Notes: generated by a model not told the origin, from the sequence alone. Counted from the first letter of the stretch, positions 6,947-15,412 are shown. The stretch is 25,431 bases of DNA from Bacillota bacterium (GCA_023444095.1 JAEZRP010000012.1:1-25431); one strand, 5' to 3'. Numbers and translations are program-made.

Positions 6947-8017
6947 ATGCAGGAGATCAAATTCGTCCCCGCCACCTCGTCCAAGGCCAAGCCGACAGAC
7001 GAAACGAAAATGGGGTTCGGCAAGCTCTTTACGGACTACATGTTCACCATGGACTATTCCGCCGAAAAGGGCTGGCACGATCCGCGCGTCGAGCCCTATC
7101 ATCCCTTCACGCTCGATCCGTGCTGCTCGGTGTTCCACTATGGGCAGGAGATCTTCGAGGGTCTGAAGTGCTATCGCCGTGTGGACGGCGGAATCCAGCT
7201 CTTCCGGGCGAGGGACAACTTCGCGCGCATGAATTCCTCCGCTGAGAGAATGTGCATCCCGCAGTTCGACGAGGCGCTCGCCATGAAGGGACTCGAGGAG
7301 CTTCTGAAGGTGGAAAAGGACTGGGTGCCGCACTCGGACGGAGCGACGCTCTACATCCGGCCCGCCATCATTGCCACCGAGCCCGCGCTCGGCGTCCACG
7401 CGGCGCACCACTATATCTTCTTTATTATCCTCTCGCCCTCCGGCGCATACTATCCGGGCGGACTTGCCCCCGTCGGCATCTATGTGGAGGACCAGTACGT
7501 GCGCGCGGTGCGCGGCGGCGTGGGCTTCGCGAAGACCGGCGGCAACTACGCGGCGTCCATCAAGGCCGGCGACGCGGCCGAAAAGCGCGGCTACACGCAG
7601 GTTCTATGGCTGGACGGCGTGGAGCAGAAGTACGTCGAGGAAGTCGGCGCGATGAACATGATGTTCGTCATCGACGGCAAGATCATCACCCCCGCGCTCA
7701 ACGGCTCCATCCTCCCCGGCATCACGCGCGATTCCGTCATGAAGCTCGCGCAGGATATGGGTTATGTCGTTGAGGAGCGCAGGGTTGCCATCTCGGAGGT
7801 GCTCGAGGCGGCCGAGCAGGGCAGGCTTAATGAGGCCTTCGGAACCGGCACGGCGGCGGTCGTCTCGCCCGTCGGCAAGCTCGGCTACGAGGACAGGGAC
7901 TTTGTCATCAACGGCGGGAAGATCGGCCCCGTCGCCCAGAAGCTCTACGACACGCTGACCGGCATCCAGTACGGCGCAATCGCGGATAAATTCGGCTGGA
8001 TCACCCGCGTCGACTGA
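6947..8017 (+). CDS. ilvE: branched-chain amino acid aminotransferase
   Basis: A 356-residue fold-type IV pyridoxal-phosphate aminotransferase that interconverts Leu, Ile and Val with their 2-oxoacids using glutamate/2-oxoglutarate. It is the longer BCAT form (like the eukaryotic enzymes). The catalytic lysine is Lys196 in KTGGNYAAS, and the PLP-site EVGAMN motif begins at Glu232. FHYGQEIFEGLK (63-74) is the conserved N-terminal segment. The start at 6947 was chosen over an ATG 18 codons earlier because GGGAGGA lies 7 bases before it and the -10 box overlaps the longer version. It heads a compact operon; an RluA-type gene begins 12 bases after its stop. The high-GC coding returns sharply here after the AT-rich islet. 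Confidence 0.95.
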   Translation: MQEIKFVPATSSKAKPTDETKMGFGKLFTDYMFTMDYSAEKGWHDPRVEPYHPFTLDPCCSVFHYGQEIFEGLKCYRRVDGGIQLFRARDNFARMNSSAERMCIPQFDEALAMKGLEELLKVEKDWVPHSDGATLYIRPAIIATEPALGVHAAHHYIFFIILSPSGAYYPGGLAPVGIYVEDQYVRAVRGGVGFAKTGGNYAASIKAGDAAEKRGYTQVLWLDGVEQKYVEEVGAMNMMFVIDGKIITPALNGSILPGITRDSVMKLAQDMGYVVEERRVAISEVLEAAEQGRLNEAFGTGTAAVVSPVGKLGYEDRDFVINGGKIGPVAQKLYDTLTGIQYGAIADKFGWITRVD

Positions 8018-8029
8018 TCGGATGGTCGG

Positions 8030-8848
8030 ATGATCGCACACACCGTGCCGCGCGGCGTGCGCCCGACGCCCCTCTCGCGCTATGTCGCCCGCGCGTATCC
8101 CATGCTGGATGCGCGGGAGGCGTTCAAAAGGCGCGATGTGAAGGTGAACGGCGCGCGTCAAACCGGAGATATCCCCGTCTCGGGCGGGGACCTCATTGAA
8201 ATCTATCTGAACCTGGACACCACGCTCGACGTCATATATCATGGCGGCGGGCTTTTGGTCGTCTCAAAGCCGCAGGGACTGCCCGTGGACGCCGATCAGG
8301 AGGGCATCGGCGCGGACACCGCGCTTTCGCGTGCGCGCATGATCGACCCGGCGGCGCGGCTCTGCCACAGGCTCGACGCCCAGACCGGCGGCGCGCTGCT
8401 GTTGGCGACGGATGAAGGGGCTTATGCGCGCTGCCTCGCGGCGTTCAAGGAGCATCGGGTGGGGAAGCGGTATATGGCGCTCGTTTCCGGCGCGTTTGAC
8501 GCTTTTGAGGGAACGTACCGCGACCGGCTGATCAAGGATGCAGAGGATGCGCGCGTCCGGATCGCGGGCGGACGGGACGGACTGGCCGTCGAAACGGGCT
8601 GGCGCGTCGAGGACCGCGTCGACGAGAATCTGACGCGCGTCTCGCTCACGCCTGTGACGGGACGCACCCACCAGCTGCGCGCGCACATGGCGCACCACGG
8701 GCACCCCATTCTGGGCGACGACAAGTACGGCGACCGCGCGCTCAACAAGCGGTACCGGACGAGGCTCTGCCTCTGGTGCGAGTTCCTGTCGTTGGAAGGC
8801 ATGGAGTTCATCTCGCCCGCGCCGGACTGGCTCGCCGGACACAAATGA
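8030..8848 (+). CDS. RluA-family RNA pseudouridine synthase
   Basis: A 272-residue pseudouridine synthase that isomerises uridine in rRNA or tRNA. An S4-like RNA-binding segment occupies about 12-60 (FKRRDVKVNG). The catalytic domain contains CHRLDAQTGG with the catalytic Asp116. KPQGLPVD (80-87) and the late motif LTPVTGRTHQLRAHMA are both characteristic. Family members RluA, RluC and RluD cannot be told apart here, so the target uridine is unknown. The RBS is weak (GGATGGTCGG). It follows ilvE by 12 bases and precedes a HAD phosphatase by 12 bases. Confidence 0.93.
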   Translation: MIAHTVPRGVRPTPLSRYVARAYPMLDAREAFKRRDVKVNGARQTGDIPVSGGDLIEIYLNLDTTLDVIYHGGGLLVVSKPQGLPVDADQEGIGADTALSRARMIDPAARLCHRLDAQTGGALLLATDEGAYARCLAAFKEHRVGKRYMALVSGAFDAFEGTYRDRLIKDAEDARVRIAGGRDGLAVETGWRVEDRVDENLTRVSLTPVTGRTHQLRAHMAHHGHPILGDDKYGDRALNKRYRTRLCLWCEFLSLEGMEFISPAPDWLAGHK

Positions 8849-8860
8849 CGGAGGAATCCG

Positions 8861-9688
8861 ATGGACATCAGACTCATCGCGACGGATCTCGACGGGACGC
8901 TGCTCGACGGGGACGGAAAGATCCCGGAAATCAACGTCCGCGCGCTCTCCGAATGCCAAAGGCGCGGCATTCGTGTCGTGTTCTCGAGCGGGCGCTCGTT
9001 CGAATCGATCTCGCATCTCGCGCGCGGCGCGGGGCTTCATCCGATGATCTCGTCGGTCAACGGCGCGCGGATCGACCTGTCCCCGTCCGGCGAAACGCTG
9101 GCGGAAAACACGATGGACGAAAAGACATCGCTGCGCGTGTACGAGACGCTCATGGACGTCGAGGTCTACTTTATGGCGTTCACGCGCGGACACAGCTATA
9201 TGGCGAACCTCGCGGCGCGCGAGGGACTCAAGACGCACATCCACCAGCCGGGCGCGTATACCTACGGAGGGCACCCGTACGAGATGGTCGACGATCCGGC
9301 GCGCGTGCGCGCGGAGGGCACGGTATCTCCCTATAAATACGTCGTGTTCGCGCGCGACTACGATCCTGTGTTCGACAGCATCCGGGCGGCGCTCTCCGAT
9401 CTGAACTTGTCGGTCTCGAGTTCGTGGCGGGACAACCTCGAGATCATGCGTCCGGGCGTCGACAAGGGAGCCTCCCTGAAAGTCATCGCGGAGCGCTTCG
9501 CCATCCCGCGCGCTGCGGTGATGGCCTTCGGAGACAATACAAACGACGTCCCCATGTTCGAATACGCCGGGCACCCTGTCGCAATGGCGCGGGCCGAGGC
9601 GTGCGCGCGAAGGGCGGCGCGGTACGCCGCGCCCGACTGCGAGATCGGCGGCGTGGGGAGGATGATCGAGGAGATGGTGCTTTCATGA
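8861..9688 (+). CDS. Cof-type HAD-IIB phosphatase (first of a pair)
   Basis: A 275-residue haloacid dehalogenase superfamily phosphatase, subclass IIB (Cof type). Motif I is DLDGTLL with nucleophile Asp9 and Asp11. Motif II is the FSSGRS region near 46-51. The conserved lysine occurs in DKGASLK, and motif IV is GDNTNDVPMF. Such enzymes dephosphorylate sugar phosphates or flavin/pyridoxal phosphates; the substrate is not predictable. GGAGG precedes the ATG. It overlaps the next HAD gene by 4 bases (ATGA), and the two are clearly paralogous. Confidence 0.93.
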   Translation: MDIRLIATDLDGTLLDGDGKIPEINVRALSECQRRGIRVVFSSGRSFESISHLARGAGLHPMISSVNGARIDLSPSGETLAENTMDEKTSLRVYETLMDVEVYFMAFTRGHSYMANLAAREGLKTHIHQPGAYTYGGHPYEMVDDPARVRAEGTVSPYKYVVFARDYDPVFDSIRAALSDLNLSVSSSWRDNLEIMRPGVDKGASLKVIAERFAIPRAAVMAFGDNTNDVPMFEYAGHPVAMARAEACARRAARYAAPDCEIGGVGRMIEEMVLS

Positions 9689-10494
9689 ATATTGCGCTCG
9701 TCGTATCGGACATCGACGACACGCTCCTCCCCAAGGGCGGGGAAATATCCGACCGGACGCGGCGCGCGGTCGCGGCGCTGAACGAAAGAAACATCCCCTT
9801 CGCGCTCGCGAGCGGAAGGTGGTTTCCATCGACCGTCTCCGTCGCGCAGGAGATTGGCTGCAAGGGTCCGCTCATCGTCGCGAACGGCGGCTGCGTCATC
9901 ACGACCGGCGGGGAAGTCCTGAAGGAATTCTGCATGACGGACGAGGACGTGCGAACCGCCTATGAAATCATCAAGGATTCCGGCGCGCTCATCACGAGCT
10001 ACGTGCGCGGCGCGATCTACCGGTTGAACGCGGACAGCATGGAAAACCGCCCGCCCGAGAAGCTCTCCTACTTCGGGGGAGACCTGTTCGAGGTCGTGGA
10101 CGACGACGTTTCCCGCTTCGAGGCGGAGGCGCTCACGGGCGTTTATAAAATGGAAGCCTATTCCAACGACGAGGCGCTTTTGAACGATCTGCGCGCGCGG
10201 CTCTCCGAAAGCGGGTTCTTAGTTTCGAGCTCGTTTCGCACGAACATCGAGATCACGACGAGCGGGCTCGGCAAGGGAACGGCGCTTCTTTGGCTCGCTT
10301 CGTATCTCGGCGTTCCGCGCGAAAGCGTCATGGCGTGCGGCGACAACACGAACGACATGCAGATGCTCGCTTGCGCGGGCCTGGGGGTCGCGATGGGCAA
10401 CGCCGTGCCGGAACTCAAGAAGATGGCGCGCGTCGTCGCGGCGGACTGCGCGGCGGACGGGCTCGCGCGGGCGATCGAGGAGTACGTGCTGTGA
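9685..10494 (+). CDS. Cof-type HAD-IIB phosphatase (second of a pair)
   Basis: A 269-residue paralogue of the preceding gene. Motif I is SDIDDTLLP (Asp9, Asp11), motif II is ALASGRW, the lysine is in LGKGTALLW, and motif IV is GDNTNDMQML. Motif I here has DDT in place of DGT, a tolerated variation. The start overlaps the previous stop (ATGA), and its own stop overlaps the GTG start of trmL. Translation is probably coupled along the operon. Substrate unknown. Confidence 0.93.
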   Translation: MNIALVVSDIDDTLLPKGGEISDRTRRAVAALNERNIPFALASGRWFPSTVSVAQEIGCKGPLIVANGGCVITTGGEVLKEFCMTDEDVRTAYEIIKDSGALITSYVRGAIYRLNADSMENRPPEKLSYFGGDLFEVVDDDVSRFEAEALTGVYKMEAYSNDEALLNDLRARLSESGFLVSSSFRTNIEITTSGLGKGTALLWLASYLGVPRESVMACGDNTNDMQMLACAGLGVAMGNAVPELKKMARVVAADCAADGLARAIEEYVL

Positions 10495-11009
10495 ATGCGC
10501 TGAACGTGGTGCTCGTCAACCCGGAGATTCCCCAAAACACGGGGAACATCGCGCGCACCTGCGCGGCCACGGGCGCGATTCTTCATTTGATTCAGCCCCT
10601 CGGCTTTCGGCTCGACGACAAGTACATGCGGCGCGCGGGGCTCGACTACTGGTTTCTGACCGACGTGCGCGTGCACGATTCCTGGGACGCTTTTTTGTCG
10701 GAACATCCGAACGCGCGCATGCATTACCTGACCACGAAGGCACCGCGCTCCTACGCCGAGGTACGCTACGGGCCCGGCGACTTCCTCGTGTTCGGCCGCG
10801 AGACCAGGGGACTCGACGAAGACCTTCTATCCGCCCACTACGAGAGCTGCGTGCGCATCCCCATGCGCGCCGAGGCGCGCTCCCTGAACCTCTCGAATTC
10901 GGTCGCGATCGTTCTCTATGAGGCGCTGCGGCAGCGGGACTTTCCGGGGCTCGCGCGCGAAGGGCATCTTGCGGGCGATCCGGCGGGCGACTGGGCGGAC
11001 TATTTATGA
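10491..11009 (+). CDS. trmL: tRNA (cytidine(34)-2'-O)-methyltransferase
   Basis: A 172-residue SPOUT-class methyltransferase that 2'-O-methylates the wobble base of certain leucine tRNAs. Family motifs are present in order: PEIPQNTGNIARTC (11-24), FGRETRGL near 98-105, and IPMRAEARSLNLSNSVAIVL near the C-terminus, which forms the trefoil knot and SAM site. The start is a GTG overlapping the upstream stop (GTGA); no ATG is available before the first motif. Last gene of the ilvE operon. Short Gly/Asp-rich tail at the C-terminus. Confidence 0.9.
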   Translation: MNALNVVLVNPEIPQNTGNIARTCAATGAILHLIQPLGFRLDDKYMRRAGLDYWFLTDVRVHDSWDAFLSEHPNARMHYLTTKAPRSYAEVRYGPGDFLVFGRETRGLDEDLLSAHYESCVRIPMRAEARSLNLSNSVAIVLYEALRQRDFPGLAREGHLAGDPAGDWADYL

Positions 11010-11070
11010 ACCGATCGTCGCCCGCAGTCGCCGGTCAGGCGATGGATGGGACGGTGGATGATTTATGAAC

Positions 11071-11099
11071 TTGACCGCAATTTTTGACGATGTTATAAT
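11071..11099 (+). promoter_or_regulatory. promoter of the small membrane protein/UDG operon
   Basis: TTGACC (11071-11076) and TATAAT (11094-11099) with a 17-base spacer are a near-consensus sigma-A promoter. Transcription would start about 15 bases before the ATG at 11121. Confidence 0.88.
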
Positions 11100-11120
11100 G
11101 TACGAAACGAAAGAGAGGCG

Positions 11121-11345
11121 ATGACGGTGGCGAGGCTTTATACCAGGCGCGAGGCGCGGAACAGGCGGCTGACGTTCAAGATATTCGCCGGGATGTTCGA
11201 CTTTATCGGCACGGTGGGGAGCGCGATCATCATCATCGGTTGCGTCGTGCTCGTGCTCCAGCTCGTGAAGTGGGTGATTTCCGACTTCGACACGTCGTTC
11301 GGCGCGATGCTGAAGATGTTCACAGAGGCGGTCGTGATCGAATGA
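11121..11345 (+). CDS. small single-span membrane protein, unknown function
   Basis: A 74-residue protein with a strongly basic N-terminus (Arg5 to Lys20) and one long hydrophobic stretch (about 22-50, with the IIIIGCVVLVLQLV core), then a short C-terminal tail. A near-consensus promoter and AGAGAGG before the ATG support expression. The last codons overlap the next gene (ATGA). I do not recognise the family. The basic N-terminus predicts that end stays in the cytoplasm. Its link to the following DNA repair genes may be transcriptional only. Confidence 0.75.
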   Translation: MTVARLYTRREARNRRLTFKIFAGMFDFIGTVGSAIIIIGCVVLVLQLVKWVISDFDTSFGAMLKMFTEAVVIE

Positions 11346-11902
11346 CGACCTCGTGGCCCACCCTGATCGCGGAGATCGGCGCGTGCCGCAAGTGCAGGCT
11401 ATGCGAGGGGCGCGCGAATGTGGTGCCGGGCGAGGGGAATCCCGAGGCCGACCTCATGTTCATCGGCGAAGGTCCGGGACAGGAGGAGGATCGGCAGGGG
11501 CGTCCGTTCGTCGGGCGCTCGGGAGAGCTTCTCACGCGCATGATCCACGCCATCGGGTTCGAGCGGAGCGACTGCTACATCGCGAACATCGTCAAGTGCC
11601 GACCGCCGGGGAACCGCAATCCCGAGCCGGACGAGGCGGAGGCCTGCCTCCCCTTCCTCCGGCAGCAGACGGCGCTCATCCGCCCGAAGGTGATCGTGCT
11701 CCTCGGAAAGATCGCCTGCCGGTATACGCTGCGCGAGGAGATCTTCGTGACCCGCGACCACGGCAGGTGGTACGAGCGCAAGGGCGTTTCCATGATGCCG
11801 ACTTTTCATCCTTCGGCGCTTCTGCGCGATCCCACCAAGAAGCGGGACGCGTGGGAAGATTTTCAGAAGGTTCGAGACAGGCTTCAGGAGTTGGAAAAAT
11901 AA
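11342..11902 (+). CDS. uracil-DNA glycosylase, family 4 (iron-sulfur type)
   Basis: A 186-residue family 4 uracil-DNA glycosylase that removes uracil from DNA. The four cluster cysteines of the family are present at Cys15, Cys18, Cys86 and Cys102. The catalytic motif GEGPGQEED (42-50) is intact, RPFVGRSG follows at 54-61, and the later active-site motif is FHPSALLR. The start at 11342 overlaps the upstream stop (ATGA). It is followed by a paralogous gene lacking the cysteines. Confidence 0.94.
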   Translation: MTTSWPTLIAEIGACRKCRLCEGRANVVPGEGNPEADLMFIGEGPGQEEDRQGRPFVGRSGELLTRMIHAIGFERSDCYIANIVKCRPPGNRNPEPDEAEACLPFLRQQTALIRPKVIVLLGKIACRYTLREEIFVTRDHGRWYERKGVSMMPTFHPSALLRDPTKKRDAWEDFQKVRDRLQELEK

Positions 11903-11905
11903 GGC

Positions 11906-12487
11906 ATGCGGGGTGCGATGATGGACGACATGCGGGCGCAGCTTTCCGCGCTCATCGATTCGGTGTACGAGGGCGAAAAGAAGGTGCTCGTGTTCGGCGA
12001 GGGCGCTCCCTTTGCGCGCGTCATGATGATCGGCGAGGCGCCGGGGGAGCAGGAGGCGCTGCAGGGCCGCCCGTTCGTCGGGCGCGCGGGGAAGAACCTC
12101 GACGAGTTTCTCGCCATGTCCGGCCTCTCCCGCGGCGAGATGTACGTGACAAACGTCGTGAAGTTCCGGCCGACCAGGATCTCCGACGCGGGCAGGATCG
12201 TCAACCGTGCGCCGACGCAGGAGGAAATCCAACTCTTCCTCCCGTTTCTCAAGCGGGAAATCACGCTCGTGAAGCCCCGCGTCGTCTTGACGCTCGGAAA
12301 CGTGCCGCTCAGGGCCCTCCTCGGCCCCGGCGCGGTGATCGGGGAGATGCACGGAACGCTGCTTGAAACGCCTTACGGCAACCTTTTTCCGATGTACCAC
12401 CCGGCTTCCCTCATTTACAACCGCTCGCTGCGCGACGCGTACGCGGCGGATATGGGTACCCTCTCGGAATTAATCAAAAATATGTAA
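11906..12487 (+). CDS. uracil-DNA glycosylase-like protein without Fe-S cysteines
   Basis: Up to 193 residues, clearly homologous to the preceding glycosylase: GEAPGEQEALQGRPFVGRAG and FPMYHPASL align with its catalytic motifs. It contains no cysteine at all. KCRP becomes KFRP and ACLPFL becomes LFLPFL, so it cannot hold the family 4 cluster. The start is uncertain: ATG at 11906 (AAGG close upstream), 11918 or 11921 (GGGG upstream) are all possible. It may be an active clusterless UDG, a glycosylase with other specificity, or a DNA-binding paralogue. A long terminator-like hairpin follows. Confidence 0.85.
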   Translation: MRGAMMDDMRAQLSALIDSVYEGEKKVLVFGEGAPFARVMMIGEAPGEQEALQGRPFVGRAGKNLDEFLAMSGLSRGEMYVTNVVKFRPTRISDAGRIVNRAPTQEEIQLFLPFLKREITLVKPRVVLTLGNVPLRALLGPGAVIGEMHGTLLETPYGNLFPMYHPASLIYNRSLRDAYAADMGTLSELIKNM

Positions 12488-12512
12488 AAAGTTAACCGAA
12501 GATTGTGAAGTC

Positions 12513-12575
12513 GTATGTTTCTTTTGCGCTCGAAATGTGTATGATATTACTTGCGCCAAGAGAAACATACTTTTT
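12513..12575 (+). terminator. long-stem terminator after the UDG operon
   Basis: GTATGTTTCT (12513-12522) pairs with AGAAACATAC (12561-12570). The stem continues inward to TTGCGC/GCGCCAA with one bulged C and one G-U pair, about 17 pairs in all, with a 23-base loop. Five T follow at 12571-12575. The loop is large, so a regulatory role is also possible. Confidence 0.7.
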
Positions 12576-12693
12576 ATGTGGTATGTCATCATAGACGAAG
12601 CGGGTGCATACATTCAGTTGATGATTCGGATGTCAAAGGCTGATCGGCCCGCGTGTAAATCGACAAAATGAGATCGCGTTTGGAGGAAACAAC

Positions 12694-13095
12694 ATGGCAC
12701 TTGTCAAATGCCCGCGCTGCGAGCTGAATTACATGAACGACACCGACGATATGTGCTCCGTCTGCCGCCGCGAGGTGCGCGGGGAAAGCGAAAGCTACGA
12801 CATGATCGAGCTCTGTTCGGAGTGCGGCGAGAACCCGGCTGTGCTCGGCTACGAGCTGTGCGCGTCCTGTCTGAAGGAGCTCCAGCGCCGCACCGCGTCC
12901 GACGCGTCGGACGACGTGATCGTGCGCGAGGATCCTACGATCGGCATCGATTCGGTCGCCACGATGGACGAAATTGCGCTCGATCTCGACGACGACCTCG
13001 ACGACGCGCCCTTTGAGGACGACGATGATTCCTTCCAGAATGAGGAGAAAGAGGAAGACGGGGATGACGAGGACGACGCGGACGACGAGGGTTGA
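12694..13095 (+). CDS. acidic zinc-ribbon protein of unknown function
   Basis: A 133-residue protein with eight cysteines in four CxxC pairs: Cys6/9, 21/24, 41/44 and 56/59. This should make two zinc-binding modules. From about residue 69 on it is low-complexity and very acidic (long Asp/Glu runs from 95 to 132). GGAGGAAAC precedes the ATG. The stop overlaps the region of the metallophosphoesterase start, so the two are probably co-translated. I recognise no family. The acidic tail could mimic nucleic acid or contact a basic partner, which is speculation. Confidence 0.85.
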   Translation: MALVKCPRCELNYMNDTDDMCSVCRREVRGESESYDMIELCSECGENPAVLGYELCASCLKELQRRTASDASDDVIVREDPTIGIDSVATMDEIALDLDDDLDDAPFEDDDDSFQNEEKEEDGDDEDDADDEG

Positions 13096-13097
13096 CC

Positions 13098-13793
13098 GTG
13101 GCCGTATACGCGATCTCCGATCTGCACCTTCCGGCGCGCGAGAAGCCGATGAGCGTCTTCGGCGCGCACTGGGACAATCACTTTGAAAAGATATCCGCCG
13201 ACTGGCGCGCCTGCGTCCGGTCGGAGGATATTGTTTTGCTTCCGGGCGACCTCACGTGGGCGATGCGGCTCGAGGACGCCGCGGAGGACATCCGCCGTGT
13301 AGGGGATTTGCCGGGCAGAAAGATCATCCTGCGCGGCAACCACGACTATTGGTGGAGCGCCATCGGGCGCGTGCGCAGGGCGCTGCCGGAAGGAATGTAT
13401 GCGCTGCAGAACGACGCGATGGAACTTCAGGGCATTCTCTTCGCCGGCTCGCGCGGCTGGACGGTACCGGGCGCGGATACGCCGGAGGAGGACGTCAAAA
13501 TCTACGAGCGCGAGCGTCTTCGCCTCAGGATGTCTCTCGAGCGCGCGCGGCGGCTCTCGAAGGGAAAGCCGCTCATTGTCATGACGCACTATCCGCCCTT
13601 CACCCCGTCGAATCCCGGCGTTTCGGACATCCTCGAAGAATTCGGAACCGCCATCTGCGTCTACGGTCACCTGCACGGCGCGAGCCTTGCCTATGCGTTC
13701 ACGGGGGAGCGCGGGGGAATTTTCTATCACCAGGTCTCCTGCGACGGGCTGGGGTTTCGGCTCAAGCGCATATCGGAGGGGGAATCGCCGTGA
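13098..13793 (+). CDS. calcineurin-like metallophosphoesterase
   Basis: A 231-residue metallophosphoesterase with all family motifs: SDLHL near 7-11, GDLTWA near 52-57, GNHDYWW, MTHYPPF, and GHLHG. These bind two metals and hydrolyse phosphoesters. The substrate is unknown. GTG at 13098 was chosen because GAGGG lies 6 bases upstream; a TTG at 13092 overlapping the previous stop is the alternative and would add two residues. No signal peptide, so cytoplasmic. Confidence 0.9.
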   Translation: MAVYAISDLHLPAREKPMSVFGAHWDNHFEKISADWRACVRSEDIVLLPGDLTWAMRLEDAAEDIRRVGDLPGRKIILRGNHDYWWSAIGRVRRALPEGMYALQNDAMELQGILFAGSRGWTVPGADTPEEDVKIYERERLRLRMSLERARRLSKGKPLIVMTHYPPFTPSNPGVSDILEEFGTAICVYGHLHGASLAYAFTGERGGIFYHQVSCDGLGFRLKRISEGESP

Positions 13794-14066
13794 ACGAGGT
13801 TTTGCGCGCACGATCATGTCGCCCCTTCGGATGAGAGACGTTTGTCGGCGCTGCGCCCGGCGGGAGATCGCGGGAAGTGAGTTCACTGATCAGGACGTGA
13901 TCCTCGCGCAGATCCCGCACGTGATGAAAACGCGGGGTACCTGAACGGAACTTTAAGGGACAAGACCTTCCGGAGTCCGACTGTCCGTCTGCATTAAGGA
14001 TGACGATTAGCAGCATTTTCCACCCAAAACGCTTGACGGCAACCGCTCTAGTTTTTTCGATTTCTG
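13794..14066 (+). other. gene-poor stretch upstream of rhaA
   Basis: No convincing gene. After the phosphoesterase stop a GTG frame overlaps it but ends after 14 codons (13790-13834). A 42-codon frame at 13816-13944 encodes a small basic peptide with CRRC and lacks an RBS; it could be a gene remnant. The rest up to the rhaA promoter is non-coding and becomes more AT rich toward 14040. Confidence 0.5.
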
Positions 14067-14095
14067 TTTACATTTTACGCGCGGATTGGTATAAT
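14067..14095 (+). promoter_or_regulatory. rhaA promoter
   Basis: TTTACA (14067-14072) and TATAAT (14090-14095) with a 17-base spacer form a near-consensus sigma-A promoter. The start would be near 14102, giving a leader of about 40 bases. Confidence 0.88.
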
Positions 14096-14143
14096 ACCTG
14101 TTAGTAACGAGCGCTAATGCGTTTTAAAAGGGAGGACATAGAC

Positions 14144-15412
14144 ATGGCCAATCTGGAAAAACTCGTTCAGGCCGGTTTCGACTACGCAAAGGAAATCTAT
14201 GCGTCAAAGGGCGTGGACGTCGAGGCGGCGATGGAAAAGGCCGCGAACACCGCTATCTCGCTGCACTGCTGGCAGGGTGACGACGTCGTCGGCTTCGAGG
14301 GCGGCGGTGGCGCTTCCGGCGGCATCGCCACGACGGGCAATTACCCCGGTCGCGCGCGCACGGCGGACGAGCTTCGCGCCGACCTCAACATCGCGATGCC
14401 CATGATCCCCGGCAAATCCAAGCTCAACCTGCACGCCTCCTACGCGGAGCTCAATGGCAAGAAGCTCGACCGCGACGAATACTCCATCGCCGAGTTCCAG
14501 AACTGGGTCGACTGGGCGAAGGAGAAGAAGATCGGCCTCGACTTCAACCCCACCTACTTCTCCCATCCCTTCGCCGAGGACGGCTTTACCCTCGCCTCCC
14601 GCACCGAGGCGCACAGGAAGTTCTGGATCGAGCACGGCAAAAGGTGCCGCGAGATCGGCGAGGAGTTCGGAAAGCAGCTCGGCATCCCCTGCGTCATCAA
14701 CTTCTGGATGCCCGACGGCTACAAGGACAACGTCGAGGACAGCGCCACCCCGAGAAAGCTCATGCTCGACTCCCTTGACCAGATTTTCGCCGCGAAGCAG
14801 ATCTCGAAGGATTTCGTGAAGGACGCCGTGGAATCCAAGCTCTTCGGCCTGGGCGTGGAGGCCTACACCGTCGGCTCCTCCGAGCTCATGCTGGGCTACG
14901 CCATCACCCGCAAGAAGCTCCTCTGTCTCGACGCGGGCCACTTCCATCCCACCGAGAAGATTTCCCAGAAGATTTCCGCGTGCATGCAGTACCTCGACGA
15001 GATGCTTCTGCACGTTTCCCGCCCGATGCGCTGGGACTCCGACCATGTGGTGTCGCTCGACGACGAGCTCCAGGACATCATGAACGAGATCGTGAAAAAC
15101 GGCTATCAGGACCGCGTGAACATCGCGCTTGACTTCTTTGACGCTTCCATCAACCGCGTGGCGGCTTGGATCATCGGCACCCGCAACGCGCAGAAGGCGC
15201 TTTTGAAGGCGTACCTCTGCCCCACGGAGTCCATCAAGGCCGCCGAGGTCGCGCAGGACTACACCTCGCGCCTGGCGCTCCAGGAGGAGTCCAAGACGCT
15301 GCCCTTCACGGCCATCTGGGACATGTACTGCATGAAGCAGGGCGCGCCCGTGGGCGACCACTGGCTCACGCTCGTGAAGCAGTACGAGAAGGATGTGCTC
15401 TCGAAGCGCTGA
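14144..15412 (+). CDS. rhaA: L-rhamnose isomerase
   Basis: A 422-residue enzyme, close to the usual length of about 420. It isomerises L-rhamnose to L-rhamnulose in the cytoplasm. Recognisable conserved segments are HCWQGDDVVGFE (41-52), the GIATTGNYPGRAR region (60-72), LDFNPTYFSHP (132-142), INFWMPDG (185-192) and the metal-site stretch LDAGHFHPTE (262-271). AAGGGAGG lies 8 bases before the ATG at 14144; an ATG nine codons earlier lies near the predicted transcript start and lacks an RBS. It stands alone between promoter and terminator; rhamnulokinase, aldolase, transporter and regulator are not in the window. Confidence 0.96.
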   Translation: MANLEKLVQAGFDYAKEIYASKGVDVEAAMEKAANTAISLHCWQGDDVVGFEGGGGASGGIATTGNYPGRARTADELRADLNIAMPMIPGKSKLNLHASYAELNGKKLDRDEYSIAEFQNWVDWAKEKKIGLDFNPTYFSHPFAEDGFTLASRTEAHRKFWIEHGKRCREIGEEFGKQLGIPCVINFWMPDGYKDNVEDSATPRKLMLDSLDQIFAAKQISKDFVKDAVESKLFGLGVEAYTVGSSELMLGYAITRKKLLCLDAGHFHPTEKISQKISACMQYLDEMLLHVSRPMRWDSDHVVSLDDELQDIMNEIVKNGYQDRVNIALDFFDASINRVAAWIIGTRNAQKALLKAYLCPTESIKAAEVAQDYTSRLALQEESKTLPFTAIWDMYCMKQGAPVGDHWLTLVKQYEKDVLSKR

